Positions 1-8,956 of a DNA stretch of 64,000 nt are shown here, in pieces. This DNA is from Nocardia tengchongensis (lineage in GTDB: Bacteria > Actinomycetota > Actinomycetes > Mycobacteriales > Mycobacteriaceae), in contig NZ_CP074371.1 in the NCBI RefSeq assembly GCF_018362975.1, positions 5,456,001-5,520,000 on the forward strand, given 5' to 3'. Made by a program: the position numbers and the translations under genes. Under the pieces are notes generated by a model. The model saw only the letters and a list, made by a program, of their open reading frames with translations. It was not told the origin of the DNA and did no database searches. Every line of letters starts with the position of its first letter. Within the stretch, counting starts at the first letter, position 1.

Positions 1-291
1 GGGCACCACCATCATTCGTCCTCGCCCGCCATGCTGATCGCCCACCTGGTGGCGATTCCGGTGGGCGCGATCGTGATTCGCGCCGCCGAGGCCGGCATGC
101 GGCGCGCCGTCACCAGTGTGCGCAGGTTCCTGCTCGCACTGGGCGCGGTCCTGAAGCCGCAGCCGAACCGGATGCGGCCGAGGGTGGCCGATGACCGCGC
201 GGTGGCGCGACGGCTGCTGGTGAGCCCGGGCATCGGACGACGCGGGCCGCCCGCGACCGCCGCACGGTACACCGACCGCGTTCCGGCCTGA
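1..291 (+). CDS. C-terminal fragment of a His-rich membrane protein
   Basis: The reading frame is open from the first base and ends with TGA at 289-291, so only the last 96 residues are visible. The fragment begins with a run of four histidines and a serine-rich stretch, followed by one hydrophobic segment (about residues 11-27), then a basic, arginine-rich tail. I do not recognise the family. The His cluster and the downstream copper chaperone and DyP peroxidase genes make a metal-related role possible, but this is inference from position. An in-frame ATG at 31 exists, but the frame has no start constraint upstream, so the true start probably lies outside the window. Confidence 0.5.
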   Translation, partial: GHHHHSSSPAMLIAHLVAIPVGAIVIRAAEAGMRRAVTSVRRFLLALGAVLKPQPNRMRPRVADDRAVARRLLVSPGIGRRGPPATAARYTDRVPA

Positions 292-668
292 CGCCACTTC
301 ATCCGGCGCAGACGCCCGAATCGTGCACTGCGCCATCGCCGAATGTGCCGCGCCTGGTGACCGATGCGCCCCCGCTGATTACACCCCGCGCCGAGACCTG
401 ACACGGCGACGACGGATGCCCACGCCGCCGAGCACAGTGACCCAGGGATACGCCGCGCCGCGACCAGATGCGCCGAACGCAGCAACCGTCGGATACGTTC
501 TGCTGCAACCGGATGCGCCGAACGCACACCGGACGCGTACCCGGCGCTGACGGCCCCGCACGGTGGCCCGAAGCGCCTGGCACTGACCGAGCGCGTCCTG
601 CGGAGACCCGGTGTCGCCGGATCCCGGGCCGGGGTGGCTTCCCTTCCTACGACATACGGAGTTCTCAC
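292..668. other. 377-bp gap before the copper chaperone gene
   Basis: No convincing gene was found here. The right end carries a good ribosome binding site (ACGGAG at about 654-659) for the gene starting at 669. The middle holds a short direct repeat, listed separately. Frames that stay open across this gap have arginine/proline-rich translations typical of non-coding high-GC DNA. Confidence 0.5.
467..526. repeat. Direct repeat, 15 bp, 45 bp apart
   Basis: The 15-mer GATGCGCCGAACGCA occurs at 467-481 and again at 512-526, so the period is 45 bp. The copies are identical. They lie 140-200 bp upstream of the copper chaperone gene. They could be a regulator-binding repeat or a chance local duplication; nothing in the sequence decides this. 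Confidence 0.5.
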
Positions 669-1238
669 ATGTCCCAGATGCCCTTCTGCCACAGCTTCCG
701 CTTCCGCACCGGCGGGTTCGCGCGCCGGGTGGGCGCGGCCGCGGCGGTGACGACGCTGGCGTTGCTGCCCGTCGCCTGCTCGTCCTCGCAGACCTCCTCG
801 TCCTCGCCCGCCACCGCGGCGTCGGCGATCAGCCTGACCGATCAGTGGATCAAGGCGGCCGACAGCGGGATGTCGGCCGCGTTCGGCACCCTCGCCAATG
901 CCTCCGATCAGCCGGTGAATCTGGTCGCGGCCAGCAGCCCGGCCTCGGCGCGGGTGGAGATCCACGAGGTCGTGGCCGACGCCTCCGGCGACAAGGCGAT
1001 GCGCCCCAAGGCGGGCGGCCTGGTCATTCCCGCGCACGGCACCGCGATCCTCAAGCCCGGCGCGGAACATCTCATGTTCATCGACCTGAAGGCCCCGCTG
1101 CGCACCGGCTCGGAAGCCGCGCTGACCCTCACCTTCTCCGACGGCTCCACCAAGACCGTCAACGCGCAGGTGCGCGACTTCGCCGGCGGCAAAGAGAACT
1201 ACCAGCCCTCCGGCGACAACGCCGCCCACGGTGGCTGA
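669..1238 (+). CDS. PCu(A)C-family copper chaperone lipoprotein
   Basis: The product is a 189-residue exported protein that would bind Cu(I) outside the membrane and pass it to a cuproenzyme. The N-terminus has a basic region, a hydrophobic stretch and the lipobox-like LLPVAC at about residue 35, so a lipoprotein is likely. The mature part has the family metal-site pattern: a His in IHEV, a Met about 12 residues later, then after 22 residues the HLM pair, matching H-Xn-M-X21/22-H-X-M. The ATG at 669 was chosen because ACGGAG lies just upstream and a signal peptide follows directly. It overlaps the DyP peroxidase gene by 8 bp. In Streptomyces lividans a similar chaperone (ECuC) is encoded with a DyP peroxidase in copper delivery to an extracellular oxidase, so a joint role is plausible here. 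Confidence 0.88.
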   Translation: MSQMPFCHSFRFRTGGFARRVGAAAAVTTLALLPVACSSSQTSSSSPATAASAISLTDQWIKAADSGMSAAFGTLANASDQPVNLVAASSPASARVEIHEVVADASGDKAMRPKAGGLVIPAHGTAILKPGAEHLMFIDLKAPLRTGSEAALTLTFSDGSTKTVNAQVRDFAGGKENYQPSGDNAAHGG

Positions 1239-2461
1239 CCCGGCAGCGCGGGCGCCCCGGCTGTCACGGCGGCGGCTGCTCGGCGGCGGCGCTGTCGCGG
1301 CGGGCGCGGCCGGGGCCGCCGGGATCGGCTGGGGCGCGGCCACTCTCGGCCACCGCGAGCACGATCGCGATCCCGGGCTGGACACGGTCGCCTTCTACGG
1401 CCCGCATCAGGCGGGGATCGCCACCGAGCCGCCCCGGCACGCGGCGTTCGTCGCCTTCGATCTGAAACCGGGTCTGGGGCGCGAGGACGTCATCGGGCTG
1501 TTGAAGATCTGGACCGACGACGCCGCCCGCCTGACCCAGGGCAGGCCGGCGCTCGCCGACACCGAACCGGAACTGGCCGCGCGGCCCGCCCGGCTCACCG
1601 TGACCGCCGGGTTCGGGCCCGGCGTGTTCACCGCGGCGGGATTGCAGTCGCAGGCCCCGCACTGGCTGAAAACCGTTGCCGCCGTTCACCATCGACCGGC
1701 TCGATCCGGCCTGGTGCGGGGGTGATCTGCTGCTGCAGGTGTGCGGTGCGGAGGCGACGACGGTGGCGCACGCGGTGCGGGTGCTGTCCAAGCACGTGAA
1801 GTCGCTGGTGTCGGTGCGGTGGGTGCAGCGCGGCTTCCGTGACGCGCCCAAGGGCCAGACCATGCGCAATCTCATGGGCTCGGTCGACGGGACGGTCAAC
1901 ATCGCCCCGGACACACCGGATTTCGACCGCCTGGTGTGGGACGACGGCGCGACGCGGCCGTGGCTGGCCGGGGGCACGTCGATGGTGTTGCGGCGCATCG
2001 CGATGAACCTCGACACCTGGGACGAACTCGACTCCGACGGGCGGGCGATCACCGTCGGACGCACCGTCGAGACCGGCGCCCCGCTGTCGGGCACCCGCGA
2101 ATTCGACGAGCCCGACTTCGCGGCCGTGGACCGCTACGGGATCCCCAAGATCCCGCCGTCCTCGCATGTGGCGCGCGCCCACCACGCCCACGACGGGGAG
2201 CGGTTCCTGCGCCGCGGCTACAACTACGACGACGCGCCCGCCCCCGGGCACGTGTCGAACTCGGGGCTGCTGTTCGCGTCGTTCCAGCGTGACGTGGACG
2301 CCCAGTATCTGCCGGCGCAGCAGCGCCTGGCCGATTTCGACGCCCTGAACCAATGGACCACGCCGGTCGGGTCGGCGGTGTTCGCCATCCCGCCCGGGGT
2401 GCCCGGTCCGGGCGGCTATCTGGGTCAGCAGTTGTTCGAGAACGCCCCGGCACAACCATGA
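1231..2461 (+). CDS. Dyp-type heme peroxidase, Tat-exported (EfeB-like), frame broken
   Basis: This heme peroxidase begins at a GTG overlapping the stop of the copper chaperone gene, which suggests translational coupling. The N-terminus has a twin-arginine signal (SRRRLLGGG followed by an alanine/glycine-rich core). The C-terminal part shows the family's distal DGT motif (Asp codon at 1885-1887), a conserved arginine in VLRRIAMNLD and the proximal histidine of SSHVARAH (codon 2165-2167). The frame breaks at the AAAA run 1669-1672: removing one A restores a continuous protein (LKPLPPFTIDR) of about 409 residues, normal for the family. Because the break is in a homopolymer and everything else is intact, a sequencing error is more likely than a pseudogene. 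Relatives act as deferrochelatase/peroxidase or in copper-dependent oxidase maturation. Confidence 0.85.
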
Positions 2462-2531
2462 TCGCGACCGGTCGGACCGCACGCGGGGCGGTCCGACCGG
2501 TGGCCGGGCACGGACTCTAGGGTGAGCTCCC

Positions 2532-2864
2532 ATGACCGTGTTGCGATCGATCGTGCTGTTCGGGCTGGCCGCCGTCGCCGAAATCGGGGGCGCGTGGCTG
2601 ATCTGGCAGGGGGTCCGCGAGCACCGCGGCTGGGCGTGGATGGGGGCCGGGGTGCTCGCACTGGGCTGCTACGGGTTCGTGGCCACCCTGCAACCCGACG
2701 CCCACTTCGGGCGGATCCTGGCCGCCTACGGGGGCGTGTTCGTGGCAGGATCGCTGCTGTGGGGCATGGTGTTCGACGGCTTCCGGCCCGACCGGTGGGA
2801 TGTGGCCGGGGCGCTGGTGTGCCTGCTCGGAGTCGCGCTCATCATGTACGCGCCACGCGGATAG
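2532..2864 (+). CDS. YnfA/UPF0060-family membrane protein
   Basis: This 110-residue protein has four predicted membrane helices in the pattern of the YnfA (UPF0060) family, small multidrug resistance-like proteins. Recognisable blocks are [17 protein letters not shown] near the start and [13 protein letters not shown] near residue 70, with a family-typical [12 protein letters not shown] loop before the last helix. Its ATG at 2532 follows a GGTGAG site. Length is normal for the family. Substrate and transport activity are unproven for most members. It stands alone, 70 bp after the peroxidase gene. Confidence 0.85.
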   Translation: MTVLRSIVLFGLAAVAEIGGAWLIWQGVREHRGWAWMGAGVLALGCYGFVATLQPDAHFGRILAAYGGVFVAGSLLWGMVFDGFRPDRWDVAGALVCLLGVALIMYAPRG

Positions 2865-3018
2865 CAGACACGGCGATGCATTGCTCCACGTGAAACCGGC
2901 TGCGCCGGAGCTGCATTCACGCATCGCACGCATCGCGGCCGCGTCGGGCCGTCACTGCATCGGGTGCAAGATTGCAGTGCTGGAAGCGATTACGGATTCG
3001 CGCCGGTCAGGACCACAA

Positions 3019-3655
3019 TCACTGCTCGGCGGCTGAGCCCAGCAGTGTGTCCACGATGGTGCGCGCGGTCGGCAGCGCCGTCGGATCACCCAGGCGCGCG
3101 GCGGTATTGGCCGCCGCCATCACCGCGTCGAACTGGAACGCCATCGCCTGCGGGTCCACGCCGGGCATCGCGCCCTGCTCCTGGGCGCGGCGAATCTCCT
3201 TCGCCAGCACCGCGAACCAGTCGGCGCGATCGGCGGCCAACGCGTCGCGCACCGCGCCCGGGCGGCTGTCGAACTCGGGCACGCACGCCGCGCGGAAGCA
3301 GCCGCCGGGCATCACCGGCGCACTCACGTACTCGAACCAGCGGTCCATGAGCGCGCGCAGCCGCGCGATGCCCGGCTCCCGCGCTGCGCGCCGGGCGGAT
3401 GACGTGGTCGATGAACACCTCGCGGGCGGCGGCCACCGCGGCCAGTTGCAGGTTCTCCTTGTTGCCGAACAGCGTCGCGACCCCCGACTTGCTGACGCCC
3501 AGGTCCTCGGCCAGCCGCCCGAGACTCAGCCCGGTCAAGCCCTCGACCGAAGCCACGTCGGCGGCGTGGCGGGCGATGCTCGCGCGGGCGCGAGCGCCCT
3601 TGAGGCGGCGCTGATCGGAAATCTCCTGGTCGGGAGCCTGCACCGGTTCGTCCAT
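3019..3655 (-). CDS. TetR-family repressor, frame broken
   Basis: The N-terminal half carries a classic TetR helix-turn-helix (about residues 25-65, with LSLGRLAEDLGVSKSG and FGNKENLQ). The C-terminal half (WFEYVSAPVMPGGCFRAA) is in another frame and matches a TetR_C ligand-binding domain of the Rv1219c/YcdC type. The shift lies around 3385-3400; one extra base or two missing bases would join the halves into a protein of about 211 residues. The gene is divergent from an MFS efflux gene with two palindromes in the gap, so it very likely represses that pump and itself. Sequencing error is the simplest explanation of the frame break, but real inactivation, which would derepress the pump, cannot be excluded. 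Confidence 0.78.
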
Positions 3656-3685
3656 CTATCCATCCTCGCATCACCTGTTGCATAA

Positions 3686-3730
3686 ACGCACGATCGGTCG
3701 TACTTTTCAACAACACGAACGATCGTGCGT
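3686..3730. promoter_or_regulatory. Two inverted 16-bp TetR-type operators
   Basis: ACGCACGATCGGTCGT at 3686-3701 and ACGAACGATCGTGCGT at 3715-3730 are each near-palindromes around a CGATCG-like core. Each is close to the reverse complement of the other, so they form inverted copies 29 bp apart. They fill the gap between the divergent TetR and MFS genes, the expected place for the repressor to control both. Confidence 0.75.
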
Positions 3731-3773
3731 ACAGTTTTGATTCCGGTCCGACCCCTTACGCAGAGAGCCCGTC

Positions 3774-5200
3774 ATGACCGACACCACCCAACGCCCGCCC
3801 CTTCCGGACGCCGCCGCACCCCCGACACCCGCCACCAGCAACCGGCCCGCCCGACTCGCCCTGCTCGTCGCCTCCGGCGCGGCCTTCATGTCCTTCCTCG
3901 ACCTGTCCGTGGTCAACATCGCCTTCCCCGCCATCACCCGCGACTACCCCGGCACCGCGGCCACCACCCTCACCTGGGTGGTCAGCGGCTACGCCGTCGC
4001 CTTCGCCGCCCTGCTCACCCCCGCGGACAACTCGCCGACACCCTGGGCCGCGGCCGCGTCTTCCTCACCGCCCTGGCCGGATTCGCCCTCACCTCCCTGC
4101 TGTGCGCGCTGGCGCCCGGCGCGGACTGGCTCATCGCCGGACGCTTCCTGCAGGGCGGCGCCGCCGCGTTCCTCATCCCCGCCGGACTCGCCCTCGTCCT
4201 GGGCAGCACCCCGCCCGAACGCGTCGGCATGGCCATGGCCGCCTGGACCGCGGCCGGCGGATTCGCCGCCACCGTCGGCCCGGCCGTGGGCGGCGCGCTC
4301 GTCGACTGGTTCGGGTGGCGTTCGGTTTTCGTGATCAACGTGCCCATCGCGGCCGCGCTCATCGCCGCCGGATGGCGACTGGCCCGCGCCGAACACCGGC
4401 AACCGCACGGACTGCCCGACCTGCTCGGGGCGGCGGCCACCGGACTGGGCATCGGCACCGTCGTCGCTGCCGTCACCCAAGGGCAGCAATGGGGTTGGAC
4501 CGATCCGCGCACCCTGGGCAGCGGACTGGGCGGAATCGCCCTGCTGACCCTGGCACTGTGGCGCTCGCGGCGGCATCCCCGCCCGGCCATCGCCATCGGA
4601 CTGTGGCGCAGCCGCAGCTACGCCCTCGTCAACGCCGTGTCCTTCGTCTTCGGCGCCACCATGTTCGCGTGGCTGCTGGCCGGACCACTGTGGCTCGACG
4701 CGGTGTGGCAGTACTCGGTGCTGCGCGCGGCCGCGGCGATGAGCGTCGGCGCGGCCGCGTCCATGATCACCGCGGTACTCGCCGGACGCGCACCCGTGCC
4801 CTGGCAGCGGTGGCTGGGCGTGCTGGGCGCGTTGATGTTCGCCGCCTCCACCTTCTATATGAGCACCGGCGCATTCGACGCCACCCCCGCACTGTGGTCG
4901 GCGTGGGTGCCCGCCGGAATCCTCGGCGGCGGCGGGATCGGCATCCTGGTCACCGTGCTGGGCACCGCCGCCGCGCGCTCGCTGCCGCCGCAGCGATTCG
5001 CCGCCGGGGTCGGCATGAACATCACCGCCCGCCAGTCCGGAGGCGCGCTCGGAGTCGCCTTGCTGGCAGCGGTTTTCGCCGCCCATCCCCGAGAACCGCT
5101 GACCGCCTTCCACACCCTGTTCGCCCTGTGCGCCGCCATCGCCGTCGCCACGGCCGTGCTCGCGGCGCTGCCGATCCGCACCCAGGAGCCCACCCCATGA
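3774..5200 (+). CDS. MFS drug-efflux transporter (DHA2/EmrB-QacA type), frame broken
   Basis: The product is a proton-driven multidrug exporter of about 476 residues with the multiple-helix DHA2 pattern. The start reads FMSFLDLSVVNIAFPAI, the usual first helix of this family. A GQLADTLGRGRVF stretch is the loop 2-3 motif A, and GGFAATVGPAVGGALVDWFGWR is the motif C antiporter signature in helix 5. The frame changes at about 4020-4026: adding one base to CCCCCGCGGAC gives LLTPAGQLAD and a continuous protein. The ATG at 3774 follows the operator pair. The stop overlaps the ATG of the next gene (ATGA), so the SGNH hydrolase is co-translated. Regulation by the divergent TetR protein is likely. 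Confidence 0.82.
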
Positions 5201-5883
5201 CCGAGCGCACCGAAACCACCGACCCCTACACACTCTCCGACGCCGCGGCCGCCGCCATGCTGCAGACGGTGCCGTTCCGGCGGCTCGCCGTCATCGGCGA
5301 CTCCACCGCCGCCGGCACCGGCGACCCGTGGCCCGGCTACGAAACCCGGCCCTGGGCAGACCGATTGGGCCACTGGCTGCAGGCCGCCCACCCCGGCGCG
5401 GGCTATCTCAATACCGGCGTGCCCGGCGCGGTCATCGCCGAGGTGCGCGAGCAGCAACTCGATGCGCTCGACGCGTTCGGCCCCGACCTGGTGATCATCA
5501 GCTGCGGCGGCAACGACCTGTTCCTGCGTGGAGCCGAACTGCCCGACGTGGAAACCGCCCTCGACGAACTGTGCGCGCGAGCCACCACGACGGGCGCACA
5601 ACCGATGATGTTCACCCTCGCCGACCGCTTCCTCGGGCGCATGGCCCCGTTCCAGCCACGATTCGCCGAATTCGCCGACATCGTGCGCCGGGTCGCGCAC
5701 CGCCACGACGCCCTGCTCACCGAATTCTGGGACCACCCCGCGCGACTGCGCCCCGACTGGCTCTCCGCCGACCTCATCCACCTCACCATGGCCGGGCACG
5801 CCGTCGTCGCCGCCGAACTCGCCAAGACCTTCGCCCGCCACGCCGCCCGCGACCTCCCGGCGCAGCTCATCGCCCGGCCCTGA
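5197..5883 (+). CDS. SGNH/GDSL-type hydrolase
   Basis: This 228-residue protein has the SGNH esterase blocks: GDSTAAG near residue 32 (nucleophile Ser), GGND near residue 103 (Asn) and DLIHLTMAGH near residue 194 (catalytic Asp and His, DxxH). There is no signal peptide, so it is probably cytoplasmic. It overlaps the efflux pump gene by 4 bp (ATGA) and ends just before a strong hairpin. It could deacylate a compound handled by the pump, but the substrate cannot be read from sequence. Confidence 0.85.
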   Translation: MTERTETTDPYTLSDAAAAAMLQTVPFRRLAVIGDSTAAGTGDPWPGYETRPWADRLGHWLQAAHPGAGYLNTGVPGAVIAEVREQQLDALDAFGPDLVIISCGGNDLFLRGAELPDVETALDELCARATTTGAQPMMFTLADRFLGRMAPFQPRFAEFADIVRRVAHRHDALLTEFWDHPARLRPDWLSADLIHLTMAGHAVVAAELAKTFARHAARDLPAQLIARP

Positions 5884-5894
5884 CCCGGAAACGA

Positions 5895-5938
5895 CCGATG
5901 CCGCATCGAGTGCACGATTGCACTCGATGCGGCATCGG
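5895..5938. terminator. Perfect 20-bp-stem hairpin between convergent genes
   Basis: The arm CCGATGCCGCATCGAGTGCA (5895-5914) is perfectly complementary to 5919-5938, with a 4-base CGAT loop. There is no T-run. It lies between the convergent SGNH hydrolase (+) and small membrane protein (-), so it can stop transcription from both sides, as U-tract-less hairpins often do in actinobacteria. Confidence 0.75.
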
Positions 5939-5980
5939 TGGTTCGCTAACCGATTGTCGCGCTTACCCTCTCGACGAGGG

Positions 5981-6331
5981 TCACTTCCACAGGGCCGCGA
6001 TCAGCACGTTCAGGATCGCCAGGCCACCGGCCGCGTGGGTCATCCACGCCACCTCCTTGCCGCGCTTGGCATCGGCGCGCCCCATCTCGGCGAACGCGGC
6101 GACCGCCACGGCCACCACCAGTTTGGTGATGATCTTCGCCATGTTCGGGTCCTTGTGCAGCGAATCGATCGACTCGGCCATGCCGACCAGGATCACGCCG
6201 GTGAGGACCTGCACGCGCGCGCCCCACACCATCAGTTCCGACACCCGCGGCTGCGCGGCGGCATACCCGCCGACCACGGCCGCCATACCCAGCAGATGAG
6301 CCGTCACCATGAGGTTGTAGACGAAGGTCAT
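5981..6331 (-). CDS. Small four-helix membrane protein, unknown function
   Basis: The protein of about 116 residues has four hydrophobic segments (around residues 8-25, 40-52, 68-84 and 98-114) and short charged loops, including a DSLHKDPNMAK loop between helices 2 and 3. It contains no enzyme motif that I recognise. Similar small integral membrane proteins of unknown function are common in Nocardia and Mycobacterium. The ATG at 6331 is chosen because the hydrophobic N-terminus begins right after it; the frame stays open upstream but the translation there looks non-coding. It lies convergent to the SGNH hydrolase gene. Confidence 0.6.
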   Translation of the reverse strand: MTFVYNLMVTAHLLGMAAVVGGYAAAQPRVSELMVWGARVQVLTGVILVGMAESIDSLHKDPNMAKIITKLVVAVAVAAFAEMGRADAKRGKEVAWMTHAAGGLAILNVLIAALWK

Positions 6332-6527
6332 GAGACCACACGGTAATCGATCGACCCCCTTCAACGACAGCCGGTAGTACCCGCGATTCTCGTTCCGCCA
6401 CACCGGCGTCCACCGGACGATTCGTGCGAACCGGTCCACGGGTTTCGCCCCAGGACAGGCCGGGTAGTCCTCACCCGATGGTCCCCACACGTGGTGGACC
6501 GCAACGTTCGCGGGCAGCGTGGCGGCT

Positions 6528-6535
6528 AGGAGAGG
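6528..6535 (+). promoter_or_regulatory. Ribosome binding site deciding the GT9 start
   Basis: AGGAGAGG lies 4 bases before GTG 6540. The more upstream possible start at 6519 would place this site inside the gene, so 6540 is preferred. Confidence 0.7.
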
Positions 6536-6539
6536 TTCA

Positions 6540-7529
6540 GTGGCGGTTGTACTAGTGCTGCGGGCACGCGGACTCGGTGACCTGCTCACCGCGGTCCCCG
6601 CCCTGCGCGCGTTGCGCCGGGCCCGGCCCGGCGACCACATCGCACTCGCCGCCCCCCACCGCCTCAAATCGATCGTCGACCTCATCGCCTGCGTCGACGA
6701 GATGGTCCCCGTCAGCGACCCCGTCGGCCTGCGCTGGGACGGCCCCGCACCCGCCCTCGCGGTCAACCTGCACGGCCCCGGCGCCGACGGCATCGTCGAA
6801 CTGTCGCGCACCGCGCCCGACCGCATCCTGACCTACCGCAATCCGGCCTTCCCCGACCTGCCCGGCCCCGCCTGGGAACCCGACATGCACGACGTGGACC
6901 GCTGGTGCCACCTGCTCGAATCCGACGGCATCGCCGCCGACCGCCGCAACCTCGGCCTGGTCCCGCCGGTGGCCACCACCAGCCACCGCGACGCCGTGGT
7001 CGTGCACATCGGCGCGGGCGCGGCCGCCCGGCGCTGGCCCGCGGACCGTTTCGCCGCGGTCGTCCGCCATCTGTTGGTCCAGGATCGCGAAGTCGTGCTG
7101 ACCGGTGACGAATCCGAACGTGAGACCGCGTTCGGCATCGCCTCCCGCGCGGGACTCTCACCGGCGCGAGTCCTCGCAGGACAGCAGAACCTCATCGAAC
7201 TGGCCGCCACCGTCGCCGAAGCCGCCCTCGTGGTGTGCGGCGATACCGGCGTCGCACACCTGGCCACCGCGTTCGGCACCCGCACCGTGCTGCTGTTCGG
7301 CCCCAACCCGCCCAGCCGCAGCGGCCCGCCCCCGCACCTGCTCGGCCGCCACGCCGTGCTGTGGGCCGGCCAGGCCGGCGACCCCGACGCCGAGGACATC
7401 GACCCCGGACTGCTGAAGATCGGCGTCCCGGAAGTGGTCAACGCCGTCGACAAACAACTGCGCAAACGCCCCTGGCCCGGCACCGGCCTCGACCGCCGCG
7501 CCCAGCAGGCCTACCGCCGCGTCGGCTGA
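6540..7529 (+). CDS. Glycosyltransferase family 9 protein (heptosyltransferase-like)
   Basis: This protein of about 329 residues has the two Rossmann-like halves of the GT-B fold used by family 9. The N-terminus reads VLVLRARGLGDLLTAVPALRAL, the typical acceptor-domain start with the GLGD loop. The C-terminal half has VVHIGAGAAARRWP and the sugar-nucleotide site VVCGDTGVAHLATAFGT followed by FGPNPPS. It would move a sugar from a nucleotide donor, perhaps to a cell-envelope acceptor, but the donor and acceptor are unknown. It is the only glycosyltransferase in the window. It is followed closely by a convergent ArsR gene. Confidence 0.85.
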   Translation: MAVVLVLRARGLGDLLTAVPALRALRRARPGDHIALAAPHRLKSIVDLIACVDEMVPVSDPVGLRWDGPAPALAVNLHGPGADGIVELSRTAPDRILTYRNPAFPDLPGPAWEPDMHDVDRWCHLLESDGIAADRRNLGLVPPVATTSHRDAVVVHIGAGAAARRWPADRFAAVVRHLLVQDREVVLTGDESERETAFGIASRAGLSPARVLAGQQNLIELAATVAEAALVVCGDTGVAHLATAFGTRTVLLFGPNPPSRSGPPPHLLGRHAVLWAGQAGDPDAEDIDPGLLKIGVPEVVNAVDKQLRKRPWPGTGLDRRAQQAYRRVG

Positions 7530-7555
7530 CGGCCCGCTGCGGCGCGCCCTGGCTA

Positions 7556-7885
7556 CTACTGCTCGGGTGGCGGCTCGGCCTCCGCGGTGGACAGCGCGGC
7601 CGAATAGGCGGCGATAGCACTCGGCCAGAACTGTTCGAGATAGTCGCGGGCATCGGCCAGGCCGCGCGGGTCCAGGGAGTAGAGGCGGCGGTTGCCCTGC
7701 GGTCGCATCATGACCAGGCGGGCCTCGCGCAGGATCTTCAGATGCTGGGAGACCGCCGAACTGGTGACGCCCAGCGCATGGGCGATCTCACCGACCGACT
7801 TCGGCCCCTGCGGCAGGGACTCGAAGATCGCGCGCCGGGTGTCGTCCGCGAGCGCGCCCAGCACCTTCGCTCCGTTAGTGACCAC
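7556..7885 (-). CDS. ArsR-family transcriptional regulator
   Basis: This 109-residue protein is a winged helix-turn-helix regulator. The start has the family phrase LGALADDTRRAIFESL, the recognition region is SVGEIAHALGVTSSAVSQHLKIL and the wing is LVMMRPQGNRRLYSLDPRGL. The cysteine metal site of classical ArsR/SmtB sensors is absent, so it belongs to the group that does not sense metals through Cys. The start is GTG at 7885. It is divergent from the M23 peptidase gene with a 183-bp shared gap. Its target is unknown. Confidence 0.88.
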   Translation of the reverse strand: MVTNGAKVLGALADDTRRAIFESLPQGPKSVGEIAHALGVTSSAVSQHLKILREARLVMMRPQGNRRLYSLDPRGLADARDYLEQFWPSAIAAYSAALSTAEAEPPPEQ

Positions 7886-8068
7886 TTACATAGAGTGCCG
7901 TCGAGCCGAGGTCGACGTCAATACACGCGTAACCATCACAGGCCAACGTCATCCGGAAATTACCCGCGTGTCGTTATCGGACTGTAACTAGCGAACTGGG
8001 CTTTTGTACCAATGTGACGGTTGCAACACGGTTTCTGAACTTAAGCTGAGATCTCGTAGCTTCGAGAC

Positions 8069-8773
8069 ATGCCCGTAACCGATTCGTTATCCCGCTTCCG
8101 GGGAACCAGCCGATACCGAGCAGCCGCGACCCGTGCCGCCGCCGTCACCGCCCTCGTCGGCGCCTCGATGGCCGCCCTCGCTGCCACCAGCCCCGACGCC
8201 ACCCACGACGCCGTGGCCATCGCCTCCGCCTCCGCGGACACCCAGTTCACCGCATTCACCCCGCGTGAGGCCCAAGAGCCGCAGATCGTGCCGCAGCCGG
8301 TGCTGGACTACCTGAACAGCCTCAATATCCAGCTGCCCCCACTGCCGGGCCTGCCCACCCCGGGCCACCCCGCCACCGTGCGCCCCGTCGACGGGCCGCT
8401 CACCTCCGGCTTCGGCATCCGCTGGGGCGCCATGCACGCCGGCATCGACTTCGGCGAGGGCTTCGGCGCCCCGATCCGCGCCGTCACCGACGGTACCGTC
8501 ATCGAGGCCGGCCCCGCCTCGGGCTTCGGCCTGTGGGTGCGCGTGCAGCAGGACGACGGCACCATCGGCGTCTACGGCCACATGCAGGACATCCTGGTCC
8601 AGGTCGGCCAGCCGCTGCGGGCCGGCGACGTGCTCGCCACCGTCGGCAGCCGCGGCTACTCCACCGGACCGCACCTGCACTACGAGGTGCACACCGCCCC
8701 CGGCGCGCCCATCGACCCGATCGGCTGGCTGGCCGCGCGCGGCGTCGACTTCGGCGTCCCCGCCGCAGACTAG
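8069..8773 (+). CDS. Secreted M23-family metallopeptidase
   Basis: The product is a 234-residue exported zinc endopeptidase that probably cuts peptidoglycan cross-links or stems. An N-terminal basic segment is followed by an alanine-rich hydrophobic core (about residues 20-45). After a linker rich in Pro, the LytM/M23 domain occupies about residues 105-220, with zinc ligands in HAGIDF (H and D) and HLHYEV (second His of HxH). There is no LysM or other wall-binding domain. The ATG at 8069 is 183 bp from the divergent ArsR gene. A hairpin at 8851 ends the transcript. Confidence 0.9.
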   Translation: MPVTDSLSRFRGTSRYRAAATRAAAVTALVGASMAALAATSPDATHDAVAIASASADTQFTAFTPREAQEPQIVPQPVLDYLNSLNIQLPPLPGLPTPGHPATVRPVDGPLTSGFGIRWGAMHAGIDFGEGFGAPIRAVTDGTVIEAGPASGFGLWVRVQQDDGTIGVYGHMQDILVQVGQPLRAGDVLATVGSRGYSTGPHLHYEVHTAPGAPIDPIGWLAARGVDFGVPAAD

Positions 8774-8850
8774 GCACCGGCCCGCTCCGAGCACCGATGA
8801 GGGGTGCACGGATCGACCCGTGCGACAACACCATTCGCAACACCCGAGCA

Positions 8851-8877
8851 CAGCCCCGGCCCCTACCGCCGGGGCTG
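8851..8877 (+). terminator. Hairpin terminator after the M23 peptidase gene
   Basis: CAGCCCCGGC (8851-8860) pairs perfectly with GCCGGGGCTG (8868-8877), leaving a 7-base loop. It lies 78 bp after the peptidase stop. No T-run follows except a short TGATCTCAT. Confidence 0.6.
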
Positions 8878-8956
8878 ATCTCATACCCGGGTACGGGGTC
8901 ACGGCCCCACCGCCGGGGGACGTGGCGCGGCGGGCCGCGAACCTACCGTCACCTCC

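Noticed and set aside
12..1385. A 457-codon minus-strand frame across the first genes
   Set aside because: It is antisense to the copper chaperone and peroxidase genes, which have signal peptides and metal motifs. Its translation is low-complexity.
2865..3018. Inverted repeat CACTGCA (2953-2959) / TGCAGTG (2973-2979) as terminator of the YnfA-type gene
   Set aside because: The stem is only 7 bp with a 13-base loop and is too weak to call.
7886..8068. Possible c-di-AMP (ydaO-type) riboswitch before the M23 peptidase gene
   Set aside because: Such riboswitches are common upstream of actinobacterial wall peptidases, but the conserved core bases are not visible here.
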